IMG/VR virus record: IMGVR_UViG_3300022752_000386
Location: 1 to 24,208 of that record
Strand: one strand, 5' to 3'
DNA from: a virus
DNA: 24,208 nucleotides
The position numbers were made by a program, and so were the translations under genes. Below, one piece after another: positions 1 through 6,511 of the stretch. Each line of letters begins with the position of its first letter. The first letter of the stretch is position 1. Under the pieces are notes generated by a model. The model saw only the letters and a list, made by a program, of their open reading frames with translations. It did no database searches and was not told the origin of the DNA.

Positions 1-1
1 C

Positions 2-238
2 AGCATCACGACTGGCGGCGTGGTTATCCCCGCGAACGGCTCCGTGGCGTTCCCCATCGGTTCGACGATCACGGTCTATAACAACAGCGCCAGCGCCCAG
101 AACATCTCGATCACGACCGACACGCTGCGGCTTGCCGGTACGGCAACCTCTGGAACTCGGAGCCTTGCGCAGCGAGGTCTTGCAACCTGTATTAAAGTAG
201 CAGCCACCGAGTGGGTTGTTACCGGTAACGTAACCTAA
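2..238 (+). CDS. Tail fibre C-terminus (5'-truncated by window edge)
   Basis: The reading frame is open from the left edge, so this is the end of a larger gene. The visible 78 residues end in a beta-rich module (TLRLAGTATSGTRSLAQRG, then LAT and a short strand). This module is clearly homologous to the last 80 or so residues of the 788-aa tail fibre encoded at 3194-5560 (TLRLAGTTTTGNRTLAARG). The simplest reading is the C-terminal tip or foldon-like end of another tail fibre or fibre-like virion protein. An internal GTG at 20 is the first start codon in frame, but homology extends to the window edge, so it is not the true start. The stop codon TAA contributes bases to the Shine-Dalgarno of the next gene (AGGAGA at 238-243), so the two genes are probably co-translated. 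Sure of the homology; the exact role is inferred. Confidence 0.7.
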   Translation, partial: SITTGGVVIPANGSVAFPIGSTITVYNNSASAQNISITTDTLRLAGTATSGTRSLAQRGLATCIKVAATEWVVTGNVT

Positions 239-249
239 GGAGAGACGAA

Positions 250-579
250 ATGACCATTACCAACACTTGGGCAGTTGTCCAGATGAACGCTTACCCTGAA
301 CTCGACGGCGAAACTGATGTGGTCTTTACCGTGCACTGGACGCTGACCGGCACGGACGGCACCTATATTGGTTCTGTCTATGGTTCTGTTGGTGTGTCGG
401 TTGACCCGGATGCCCCGTTCACACCTTATGCTGATCTGACGCAAGCGCAGGTGGTCGGTTGGGTGCAAAGCGCGCTGGGCGCTGAACAGGTCGCTGCCTA
501 CGAAGCCAACGTCGCCACGCAGATTGCTAACCAGATCGACCCCCCTGTCGTGACCCCTCCGCTGCCTTGGTCTGGCTGA
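250..579 (+). CDS. Small fibre-associated phage protein (DUF7936-like)
   Basis: This gene encodes 109 aa, starting 6 bases after a near-perfect Shine-Dalgarno (AGGAGA). The N-terminal two thirds is a predicted beta-sandwich (alternating hydrophobic strands with WTLTGTDG and SVYGSVGVSVDP turns). It is followed by one amphipathic helix (LTQAQVVGWVQSALG, EQVAAYEANVATQIANQ) and a Pro-rich end, PPLPWSG. This order (strands, FT/PYADLT, helix with VxGWV, closing PLPWS) matches small proteins found beside fibre genes in marine and cyanobacterial phages; the DUF7936 name is from memory. Its position directly behind a fibre gene, like the 141-aa gene behind the second fibre, suggests a fibre tip or assembly partner. 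Base composition is visibly AT-richer than the core virion genes. The function is not established. Confidence 0.75.
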   Translation: MTITNTWAVVQMNAYPELDGETDVVFTVHWTLTGTDGTYIGSVYGSVGVSVDPDAPFTPYADLTQAQVVGWVQSALGAEQVAAYEANVATQIANQIDPPVVTPPLPWSG

Positions 580-626
580 GAGCAGCAAAATAGCATAGGC
601 TGACCGAACGGAAGGAGTGAGCCTGC

Positions 627-1763
627 ATGTTCGGTTTCTCCGCGTTCGCCGTCACGCCGTTTGCCGCCACGCCGACGGTTGCGCTGTCGCCTGCGCTCTT
701 CACCAACACGAACACGTTCTACAGCGCAACGATCAGTAGCGCGATCAACCTCGCGCCGGCCCTGTTCACCAACACGAACACGTTTTACGCAGCTACGATC
801 GGTAACGCGATCAACCTCGCGCCTGCGCTCTTCACCAATACGAACACGTTCTACAGCGCAACGATCAGCAGTGCGATCAACCTCGCGCCTGCGCTCTACA
901 CCAACACGAACACGTTCTATACGGCCGCGATCAGTGCGGGCGCGATCAACCTCGCGCCTGCGCTCTTCACCAACACCAACACGTTTTACGCAGCTACGAT
1001 CAGTAGCGCGATCAACCTCGCGCCTGCGCTCTTCGCTAATACGAACACGTTCTACACGGCCACGATCAATGCGGGCGCGATAAACCTCGCGCCTGCGCTC
1101 TTCACCAATACGAACACATTCTATACGGCCACGATCAGCAGCACCTATGCCCTGCTGCCTGCGCTCTACACCAACACGAACACGTTCTACAGCGCAACGA
1201 TCAGCAGCGCGATCAACCTCGCGCCTGCGCTCTTCACCAACACGAACACGTTCTACACGGCAGTGGTGAAGCAGGACATAACGCTGTTGCCTGCGCTCCT
1301 CGTCAACACGAACACGTTCTATGCCGCCGCGATTACCGTCGGGCCTGTCGACCTAGCCCCGCAGCTTTACATCAACGCGAACACGTTCTACGCGGCCGCA
1401 ATCGTTCCGGGCGCGGTCAACCTCGCGCCGGCCCTGTTCACCAACACGAACACGGTTTTCCCGCCCTCCGCCCGGTCGGTCAACCCGCTGCGGCCGTCGC
1501 TGCTGGTCAACCTCTCGATATTCTACTCGGCGACGATCGGCGGCGGCAGCCCAGTGCCGATACCGTTCAACCCTTACGACCGCCGGCAGAACATGATCGT
1601 CGAGGAGCTGCCCCGGCAGAGCATGACGATTGAGGAGCTGCCGCGCCGATCTATGACCGTGCAGGAGCTGCCGCGCCGGTCGATGACCGTGCAGGAGCTG
1701 CCGCGCCGGTCTATGATCGTGCAGGAGCTGCCGCGAAAGAACATGGAGCCCAACGGCGTATAG
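627..1763 (+). CDS. Tandem-repeat virion protein (22/23-aa and 10-aa repeats)
   Basis: This gene encodes 378 aa with an AAGGAG Shine-Dalgarno 9 bases before the ATG. Residues 23-290 are twelve tandem units of 22 or 23 residues with consensus ALFTNTNTFYxATIxxAINLAP, and residues 291-305 are a decayed thirteenth unit. The regular alternation of polar NTNT, aromatic FY and hydrophobic strands suggests a beta-solenoid or a stack of short beta-hairpins. After a linker, residues 322-371 are five 10-residue units with consensus SMTVQELPRR, which are charged and probably extended. No signal peptide, membrane segment or catalytic motif is visible. The location between fibre and adaptor genes, and the repeats, point to a virion surface or tail appendage component; this is inference. 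No named family is recognised with confidence. The repeat number probably varies between relatives, and assembly of this stretch deserves care. Confidence 0.8.
   Translation: MFGFSAFAVTPFAATPTVALSPALFTNTNTFYSATISSAINLAPALFTNTNTFYAATIGNAINLAPALFTNTNTFYSATISSAINLAPALYTNTNTFYTAAISAGAINLAPALFTNTNTFYAATISSAINLAPALFANTNTFYTATINAGAINLAPALFTNTNTFYTATISSTYALLPALYTNTNTFYSATISSAINLAPALFTNTNTFYTAVVKQDITLLPALLVNTNTFYAAAITVGPVDLAPQLYINANTFYAAAIVPGAVNLAPALFTNTNTVFPPSARSVNPLRPSLLVNLSIFYSATIGGGSPVPIPFNPYDRRQNMIVEELPRQSMTIEELPRRSMTVQELPRRSMTVQELPRRSMIVQELPRKNMEPNGV
693..1541 (+). repeat. Tandem 66/69-bp coding repeats (12 units plus a degenerate 13th)
   Basis: These are head-to-tail coding repeats of 66 or 69 bp without spacers. 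The most conserved core reads AACACGAACACGTTCTA in most units. Eight units encode 22 residues and four encode 23, the extra residue being a glycine or similar in the SAGAINLAP-type units. Several units are nearly identical at DNA level, which fits recent expansion by slippage or recombination. The last units drift in sequence. Confidence 0.9.
1590..1739 (+). repeat. Five tandem 30-bp coding repeats (VQELPRRSMT)
   Basis: Five consecutive 30-bp units encode N/S-M-I/T-V/I-E/Q-E-L-P-R-R/Q/K. Units three and four encode the same peptide and differ only at silent positions. The units form the charged C-terminal tail of the 378-aa repeat protein. Confidence 0.9.
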
Positions 1764-1792
1764 TTTACACCCGCGCCTCTGTTTGGTATAAC
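1764..1792 (+). promoter_or_regulatory. Candidate sigma70 promoter upstream of adaptor/fibre genes
   Basis: TTTACA (1764-1769) and TATAAC (1787-1792) each match the sigma70 consensus at five of six positions and are separated by exactly 17 bp. They lie in the only sizeable gap (93 bp) of the + strand module. Transcription would start near 1799, just ahead of a hairpin. The gap is visibly AT-richer than its surroundings. No experimental support. Confidence 0.6.
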
Positions 1793-1807
1793 CGAGCGGC
1801 CAGAGAT

Positions 1808-1827
1808 GCTCGCCCCACGTGGCGAGC
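1808..1827 (+). promoter_or_regulatory. GC-rich hairpin in the 5' leader
   Basis: GCTCGCC (1808-1814) and GGCGAGC (1821-1827) form a perfect 7-bp stem around a 6-base loop. No T-run follows, so it is a poor intrinsic terminator. Its position about 10 bases after the predicted start site fits a 5' stabilising stem-loop, or attenuation of transcripts coming from upstream. Confidence 0.5.
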
Positions 1828-1856
1828 TGCTGCCCTGAACCAGCGAGCACCCTCTT

Positions 1857-2843
1857 ATGGCCTATTCCGGCACAGTATCGCAGACGACCTTCGACACGCG
1901 CCGCGTGATCGATAACGCCACGCGTCGCTGCAAGCTGCCCGCGCAGTCCATCACCGCCGAGCACATCAGCATCGCGAACGACGTGCTGTACCTGCTGCTC
2001 TCGGATCTCGCCAACCAAGGCGTGCCGCTCTGGTGCGTGCAGGAGACGCTCTACCCGCTCTACGAGGGCGTGCCGATCATCGTAACCGAGAAGGGCACCG
2101 TTGACATCCTCAACACCAACCTGCGCTCGCTGCAGGAGGTGACCGGCACCAACATCGACACGTCCACGACCCGCATCACGCAGTTCACCAGCACCACGCC
2201 CGTCACGACCGTCGGCATCCGCTGGTCGGCACCGGCCGTGCCGATCGAGTTTTCGCGCTCCAATGACGGGGTGACGTGGACTATACTCCAAGCCGAAGTG
2301 CCCCAAGCGTCAGCCGGAGAGTGGACTTGGTACGATCTGTCCAGCGTAGTCGCAGCCACATACTTCCGCGTGCGGGCCACCAGCGGCACCCTCGGCTTCA
2401 GTCAGGTGTACCTCGGCAACACGCCGACGGAAATCCCGCTGGCCCGCCTGAACCGCGACGACTACACCAACCTGCCCAACAAGCAGTTCCAGAGCAATCG
2501 CCCCCTGCAGTATTGGCTCGATCGGCAATCCCTCTCCCCCGTGATGAACCTGTGGCCGGTGCCGAATATCGCCGCCACCGTCATGCAGGTCGTGGTCTGG
2601 TCGCACCGGCACATCATGGACGTTGGGACGATGACGCAGGAACTTGAGGTGCCGCAGCGCTGGTACGAGGCAATCGTGTCCATGCTCGCCGCCAAACTGG
2701 CGATGGAGTACGTTGAGGTCGATGCCAGCATGATCCCGCTGCTCGACCAGAAGGCGCAGCAGGCGCTCTACATCGCGCAGGCCGAGGAGCGCGACAACAG
2801 CCCGATGATGATCGCGCCCAACATCGCCGTGTACACGAGGTAA
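1857..2843 (+). CDS. Adaptor-like virion protein with discoidin (F5/8C)-type insert
   Basis: This gene encodes 328 aa. Residues 1-95 are helical and resemble the N-terminus of head-to-tail adaptor proteins. Residues about 100-190 look like an inserted F5/8 type C (discoidin) beta-sandwich, with VGIRWSAP, a SNDGVTWT turn, GEWTWYDL and TYFRVRA in the expected order. Residues 197-328 return to an adaptor pattern: RDDYTNLPNKQF, PLQYWLDRQ, MNLWPVPN, then C-terminal helices with PQRWYEAIVSMLAAKLAMEY. A second protein of similar layout but without the insert is encoded at 8258-8911. Discoidin domains usually bind carbohydrate, so the insert may decorate the neck or carry a receptor- or fibre-binding role (inference). 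The Shine-Dalgarno is weak, but the start follows the predicted promoter and no better start is visible. Confidence 0.7.
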   Translation: MAYSGTVSQTTFDTRRVIDNATRRCKLPAQSITAEHISIANDVLYLLLSDLANQGVPLWCVQETLYPLYEGVPIIVTEKGTVDILNTNLRSLQEVTGTNIDTSTTRITQFTSTTPVTTVGIRWSAPAVPIEFSRSNDGVTWTILQAEVPQASAGEWTWYDLSSVVAATYFRVRATSGTLGFSQVYLGNTPTEIPLARLNRDDYTNLPNKQFQSNRPLQYWLDRQSLSPVMNLWPVPNIAATVMQVVVWSHRHIMDVGTMTQELEVPQRWYEAIVSMLAAKLAMEYVEVDASMIPLLDQKAQQALYIAQAEERDNSPMMIAPNIAVYTR

Positions 2844-2847
2844 GCGC

Positions 2848-3087
2848 ATGCCGATCTTCCTCGACACCCGTGGCAAGAGCACGCTGGCAATCGGCATCTG
2901 CGGACGCTGCAGCCGCAAGTTCTCCATGACCGAACTCCTGCCGGATCCCAACTATCCGGGCCTGCTGGTGTGCGACGTTGATCGCGACGACTACGACCCG
3001 TATCGCCTGCCGGCGCGGCAGCCGGAGAAGATCTCGCTACGCTTCGCGCGGCCGGACACACCCCTCGACCCCGGGGGTGCGGTATGA
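2848..3087 (+). CDS. Small conserved phage protein with CxxC zinc-ribbon-like start
   Basis: This gene encodes 79 aa starting 5 bases after the adaptor-like gene. C18-x2-C21 and C42, followed by acidic residues D43, D45, D47 and D48, resemble half of a zinc ribbon with the fourth Cys missing or replaced. The C-terminal stretch DPYRLPARQPEKISLRFARP is characteristic of small proteins found among structural genes of many phages, as far as I recall; the family has no established function. It is probably a virion or assembly component because of its place between adaptor and fibre genes. Its stop overlaps the start of the next small ORF (ATGA). Confidence 0.7.
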   Translation: MPIFLDTRGKSTLAIGICGRCSRKFSMTELLPDPNYPGLLVCDVDRDDYDPYRLPARQPEKISLRFARPDTPLDPGGAV

Positions 3088-3194
3088 AGATCCTCGAGAC
3101 CTCTGGCGTGCTCCCCACGTCTCGTGGAGGCGCTGGCGATGGCTCGCGCGCTGTCGCCAGCGCTCTTTCTTTCCCTGATCGAGGAACTTTCTGA
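3084..3194 (+). CDS. Putative 36-aa translationally coupled ORF
   Basis: This is a short ORF that bridges the 79-aa gene and the 788-aa fibre. Its ATG (3084) overlaps the upstream stop as ATGA, and its TGA (3192-3194) overlaps the fibre ATG as TGATG. A G-rich stretch (GGGGGTG) lies just upstream of the start. The peptide begins MKILETSGVLPTSRGG and is Gly/Ser/Ala-rich with no membrane helix. The alternative is that these 107 bases are an untranslated spacer, but the double overlap keeps ribosomes moving without a gap, as elsewhere in this module. No function can be assigned. Confidence 0.5.
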   Translation: MKILETSGVLPTSRGGAGDGSRAVASALSFPDRGTF

Positions 3195-5560
3195 TGGCCC
3201 AGAGCGGCTTCACACCCCTCCAGCTCTACCGCTCGACCACGCCCGCTGCGGTGCCCTTGGCGGGCAACCTCGTGGCCGGCGAGCTGGCGATCAACCTCGC
3301 CGACGAGAAGCTGTACTTCAAGAACGCCAGCGGCGTCGTCAAGCTGCTGGCGAACTCTGCCGTAACCGGCACCGTCACTTCAGTGGCCGCTTCAGGCGGC
3401 ACGACTGGCCTGAGCTTCACCGGCTCGCCGATCACCACCAGCGGGACGCTGACGCTGAGCGGCACCCTTGTCGTGGCGAACGGCGGCACTGGTGCGTCCA
3501 CGTTCACCGCAAATGGTCTCTTGCTGGGTAACGGCACGTCTGCCGTGAGCGTGACTGCCGTGGGCACCACGGGTCAGGTGCTGGTGGGCAACACCGGCGC
3601 GGCCCCGACGTGGGCCACGCTCTCCTCCAGCGCCGTCACCTCGTTCAGCGCGGGCACGACTGGCCTGACGCCGTCCACCTCGACCACGGGCGCGATTACC
3701 CTCGCCGGCACTCTGGCCGTCGCCAACGGCGGCACCGGCGGCACGACGCAGAGCACTGCGCGCTCTGGTTTGGGCTCAACCGTCACGGGCGACGCCCTGT
3801 TCACCGCCGCGAGCGCGGCAGCGGCGCGCACGACCCTCGGCGCGACGACGGTGGGCGCAAACGTCTTCACGCTCACGAACCCCAGCGCGGTCACGTTCCC
3901 GCGCTTCAACGCCGACAACACCGTCTCCGCACTGGACGCCGCCACGTTCCGCACGGCCATCGGCGCGGGCACCGGTGGCGGCTCCGTCACTTCGGTAGCG
4001 GGCACCGGTACGGTCAACGGCATCACGCTCACGGGCACCGTGACCAGCAGCGGCAACCTCACTCTTGGCGGCACGCTCTCGGGCGTTGACCTCGCCACGC
4101 AGACCAGCGGCACGCTGGCTGTTGCGCGCGGCGGCACCGGTGCCACTGACGCCGGCACCGCCCGCTCCAACCTGAGCGCGGCCGGATCAGGGGCTGTGGG
4201 CTCTAGCGGCCTGACGATGAACACGGCCCGCATGCTGGGCCGCACCACGGCCAGCGCCGGGGCTATCGAGGAAATCACGATCGGCTCCGGCCTCTCGCTG
4301 TCGGGCGGCACGCTGGTGGCCACGTCGTCTGGCGGCAGCGTGACCTCGGTGGACGCATCGGGCGGCACGACTGGCCTGAGCTTCAGCGGCGGCCCGATCA
4401 CCACGAGTGGCACGCTGACGCTGAGCGGCACTCTGGCAGTCGCCAACGGCGGCACGGGAGGCACGACGCAGAGCGCCGGGCGAGCCGGTCTGGGCGCGAC
4501 CACTGTCGGCGAAAACCTCTTCACCCTCGGCAACCCAAGTGCCGTGCGCTTCCTGCGCGTCAACGCCGACAATACGGTCAGCGCACTTGACGCGACGAAC
4601 TTCCGCACCGCGATTGGCGCGGGCACGGGATCTGGCACAGTCACCAGCGTTGACGCGGCGGGTGGCACGACTGGCCTGAGCTTCAGCGGCGGCCCGGTTA
4701 CCGGCTCGGGAACGCTGACCCTCGCCGGCACGCTCGCCGTCACCAATGGCGGCACCGGTGGCACGTCGCAGAGCACTGCGCGATCGGGTCTAGGTGCCAC
4801 GGCGGTGGGGGCCAACTTCTTCACGCTGACCAACCCAAGCTCTGTGACCTTCGTCCGCATCAACGCGGACAACACAATCAGCACCCTCGACGCGCCGACT
4901 TTCCGCACGGCCATCGGCGCGGGCACCAGCTCGACCACGGGCACGGTCACCTCTGTCAGCGGCACCGGCACGGTCAACGGCCTCACCCTCACCGGCACGG
5001 TTACCAGCACCGGCAACATCACGCTCGGAGGTACGCTTTCCGGCATTGCCAACAGCGCGCTGACTAACTCCGCCATCACCATCAACGGGTCGTCTATCTC
5101 GCTTGGCGGCTCGGTTTCAGTCGGCACGGTCACCTCGGTCAGCGGCACTGGTTCGACCAACGGCCTGTCCCTCTCCGGCACGGTTACCGGCAGCGGCAAC
5201 ATCACACTGAGCGGTAGCGTCACTTCGGTGGCCACCTCGGCAACCATCGACGGCGTCACCATCGGTTACCGCAGCATCCCCCGCTCGACCACGAGCGGCA
5301 CCGCAGTGGTGGCTGATGTCGGCAAGTGCATCGCCGTCACTGCGGGTATCACGATCCCGAACAGCACCTTCGCTGCCGGCGACGCCGTCTCTATCTATAA
5401 TGATAGCGGGTCGGCCATCACGATCACGGCGGGCGTCACGACCCTACGCCTTGCGGGGACAACCACTACAGGTAACCGTACGCTGGCTGCGCGCGGCTTG
5501 GCTACCGTCTGGTTCAACAGTGCGACCGAAGCAGTCATCTCTGGTGCGGGGGTCAGCTAA
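3194..5560 (+). CDS. Tail fibre protein with repeated shaft modules
   Basis: This gene encodes 788 aa, rich in Gly, Thr, Ser and Ala. The N-terminus (about 1-55, FTPLQLYRSTTPAAVPLAGN, ELAINLADEKLYFKN) resembles the virion-attachment region of fibre proteins of marine and other phages. The shaft consists of repeated modules. One starts with AVANGGTGGTTQ and runs through FRTAIGAGT (from residues 176, 416 and 516; the last two are exactly 300 bp apart). Another has GTVTSVSGTGTVNG and LTLTGTVTS (from residues 263, 583 and 644). The last 80 residues form a tip module (VGKCIAVTAGITIP, AVSIYNDSG, LRLAG) shared with the truncated gene at the left edge. No enzymatic domain is seen. The role is inferred to be host attachment. 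A long antisense ORF over it is a composition artefact. Confidence 0.85.
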   Translation: MAQSGFTPLQLYRSTTPAAVPLAGNLVAGELAINLADEKLYFKNASGVVKLLANSAVTGTVTSVAASGGTTGLSFTGSPITTSGTLTLSGTLVVANGGTGASTFTANGLLLGNGTSAVSVTAVGTTGQVLVGNTGAAPTWATLSSSAVTSFSAGTTGLTPSTSTTGAITLAGTLAVANGGTGGTTQSTARSGLGSTVTGDALFTAASAAAARTTLGATTVGANVFTLTNPSAVTFPRFNADNTVSALDAATFRTAIGAGTGGGSVTSVAGTGTVNGITLTGTVTSSGNLTLGGTLSGVDLATQTSGTLAVARGGTGATDAGTARSNLSAAGSGAVGSSGLTMNTARMLGRTTASAGAIEEITIGSGLSLSGGTLVATSSGGSVTSVDASGGTTGLSFSGGPITTSGTLTLSGTLAVANGGTGGTTQSAGRAGLGATTVGENLFTLGNPSAVRFLRVNADNTVSALDATNFRTAIGAGTGSGTVTSVDAAGGTTGLSFSGGPVTGSGTLTLAGTLAVTNGGTGGTSQSTARSGLGATAVGANFFTLTNPSSVTFVRINADNTISTLDAPTFRTAIGAGTSSTTGTVTSVSGTGTVNGLTLTGTVTSTGNITLGGTLSGIANSALTNSAITINGSSISLGGSVSVGTVTSVSGTGSTNGLSLSGTVTGSGNITLSGSVTSVATSATIDGVTIGYRSIPRSTTSGTAVVADVGKCIAVTAGITIPNSTFAAGDAVSIYNDSGSAITITAGVTTLRLAGTTTTGNRTLAARGLATVWFNSATEAVISGAGVS
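3719..5220 (+). repeat. Diverged internal repeats of the tail-fibre shaft
   Basis: GGTGG-type modules begin at 3719, 4439 and 4739; the second and third are spaced exactly 300 bp apart and encode about 100 residues each. A second repeat family (GTVTSV...LTLTGTVTS) begins at 3980, 4940 and 5123. The copies are diverged at DNA level but collinear in protein, indicating old duplication of shaft segments. Confidence 0.8.
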
Positions 5561-5985
5561 TGAGCGGTATTCAAATGATGCTGCTTGGGGGCGCTGGCGG
5601 CCCCCTCATCCAGCTTACCACCCCACGTACTATATCTTATACTTCTGGCGGCATTCTCTCCGCGCAAGCGGGTTATGGCCTAGACCCTGATAGCTACGTG
5701 TATACAGCCGCTAACTTTAGCGGTTCGTACACTCAATCTGAGCAGTGGGATAGTATCCCGTCTACGACGGGTAACTATGAAGTTCGGGCCACGCGCAACT
5801 CAGGTAATACTCCAACTGGTAGTGCTCTTGGTACGTGGCTTGTAGTGTCCACCTTTAGGTCTTGGCTGCTAAATGCGTCTCCGGGTAGCTTGCTGACTTG
5901 CAACTTGACCATAGAGGTTAGGGACACTGCGACTAGTACCGTACGGGCAACCGCTACGGTAACCCTTACCGCAAATGCCACCTAA
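5560..5985 (+). CDS. Small beta-rich fibre tip/accessory protein
   Basis: This gene encodes 141 aa, and its ATG overlaps the fibre stop (TAATG). It begins MSGIQMMLLGGAGGP, a start I associate with short tail proteins following fibres in many phages, and continues with beta-strand-like segments (SYVYTAANFSGSYTQSEQWD, NYEVRATRNSG, LTIEVRDTATSTV). The fold could be an Ig-like or jelly-roll head; no catalytic motif is visible. Base composition is markedly AT-richer than the genes around it and codon choice differs (many TAT, GGT, ACT), which suggests recent exchange of the fibre tip. A candidate promoter lies inside it. The role in receptor contact or fibre assembly is inferred from position. Confidence 0.7.
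   Translation: MSGIQMMLLGGAGGPLIQLTTPRTISYTSGGILSAQAGYGLDPDSYVYTAANFSGSYTQSEQWDSIPSTTGNYEVRATRNSGNTPTGSALGTWLVVSTFRSWLLNASPGSLLTCNLTIEVRDTATSTVRATATVTLTANAT
5615..5643 (+). promoter_or_regulatory. Candidate intragenic sigma70 promoter ahead of the lysis block
   Basis: TTACCA (5615-5620, four of six to consensus) and TATACT (5638-5643, five of six) are spaced by 17 bp inside the AT-richer 141-aa gene. It would drive the gene at 5999 and the lysis block. The AT-rich context raises the chance of a random match. Confidence 0.35.
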
Positions 5986-5998
5986 CGGAGTATTTCTG

Positions 5999-6352
5999 AT
6001 GCTTGAGCAACTCATCAGCCGGGTCTTCTACGCCCGCAACCTCGCCCACTTTGACCACTGGCGGACGAAGTCCTTCAGCCAGCACATGGCGCTGGGCACG
6101 TTCTACGATGAGATCATCGAGGCGCTCGACGCGCTGGTCGAGGCGCATCAGGGCCAGTATGGCCTGATCGGCAATATCCCCGCGCCGGGCGACACCACCG
6201 GTGACAGCCTGAAGATCCTCAAGGCCGACGCCGCGTGGATCGAGAAGAACCACGAGGAAATCTGCGGCGGCAACCGCGCGATCGCCAACCTGATCGACAC
6301 CGTCACGGGCATCTACCTTTCCACCATCTACAAGCTGGAGAACCTGAAGTGA
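5999..6352 (+). CDS. Ferritin/Dps-like helical phage protein (DUF5856-like)
   Basis: This gene encodes 117 aa. The start at 5999 is chosen because GGAG sits 8 bases upstream; an in-frame ATG at 5975 lies inside the preceding gene without such a site. The protein is all-helical with four predicted helices. H17, H29, D44 and E48 have spacings of 12, 15 and 4, the same as the ferroxidase ligands H51, H63, D78 and E82 of E. coli Dps, and W21 lies next to H20 in the first helix. The C-terminal helices (AIANLIDTVTGIYLSTIYKL) also look Dps-like. Phage proteins of this kind are grouped, I believe, as DUF5856, without assigned function. A role in iron or oxidant handling, or as a structural helical bundle, is inference. 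It is short compared with Dps (about 160 aa). The next gene overlaps by 4 bases. Confidence 0.75.
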   Translation: MLEQLISRVFYARNLAHFDHWRTKSFSQHMALGTFYDEIIEALDALVEAHQGQYGLIGNIPAPGDTTGDSLKILKADAAWIEKNHEEICGGNRAIANLIDTVTGIYLSTIYKLENLK

Positions 6353-6510
6353 GCGACGACGTTAACCTCCGGCTGACCACGCACGAGGCCGTCTGCGCCG
6401 AGCGCTGGCGCGAGACCATCATGCGGATCAAGCGCCTCGAGGCGGTGATGATCGGCTGCGCGGGCGGCATCATTGTTCTGCTGTCCACAATCGCGTTCAA
6501 GGTGTCCTGA
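6349..6510 (+). CDS. Small membrane protein, XhlA-like (lysis-associated)
   Basis: This gene encodes 53 aa starting with GTG, which overlaps the upstream stop (GTGA). Residues 1-31 form a charged amphipathic or coiled-coil helix (TTHEAVCAERWRETIMRIKR). Residues 33-50 are a single transmembrane helix rich in Gly, Ile and Leu, ending AFKVS. This cytosolic-helix plus C-terminal TM layout is that of the XhlA/haemolysin-type accessory proteins that work with holins. It sits one base upstream of a two-TM holin-like gene and close to the endolysin. It is probably a holin partner or small holin; the assignment rests on topology and context, not on a distinctive motif. Confidence 0.65.
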   Translation: MSDDVNLRLTTHEAVCAERWRETIMRIKRLEAVMIGCAGGIIVLLSTIAFKVS

Positions 6511-6511
6511 C

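Noticed and set aside
693-1496. CRISPR-like array
   Set aside because: Units are contiguous, in frame and coding, with no unique spacers.
1808-1827. Intrinsic terminator
   Set aside because: Good stem but no following T-run, and it sits just after a promoter, so it is listed as a leader hairpin instead.
1353-2306. 317-codon minus-strand frame across the repeat protein and adaptor
   Set aside because: Arg/His/Leu-rich, contains the antisense of the 30-bp repeats, and lies across the predicted promoter gap; no motif supports it.
3574-5262. 562-codon open frame on the minus strand over the tail fibre
   Set aside because: Pro/Val-rich shadow of the GC-rich repetitive fibre gene; no start signal, no recognisable motif, and it mirrors the fibre repeats.
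5396-5401. Perfect TATAAT near the end of the tail fibre
   Set aside because: No acceptable -35 at 16-18 bp, and the bases encode the conserved IYN of the fibre-tip module, which also yields TATAAC in the paralogue at 77-82.
5975-5998. Upstream ATG of the Dps-like gene
   Set aside because: It lies within the preceding gene, lacks a ribosome site at the right distance, and adds residues unlike the helical start; GGAG fits the start at 5999.
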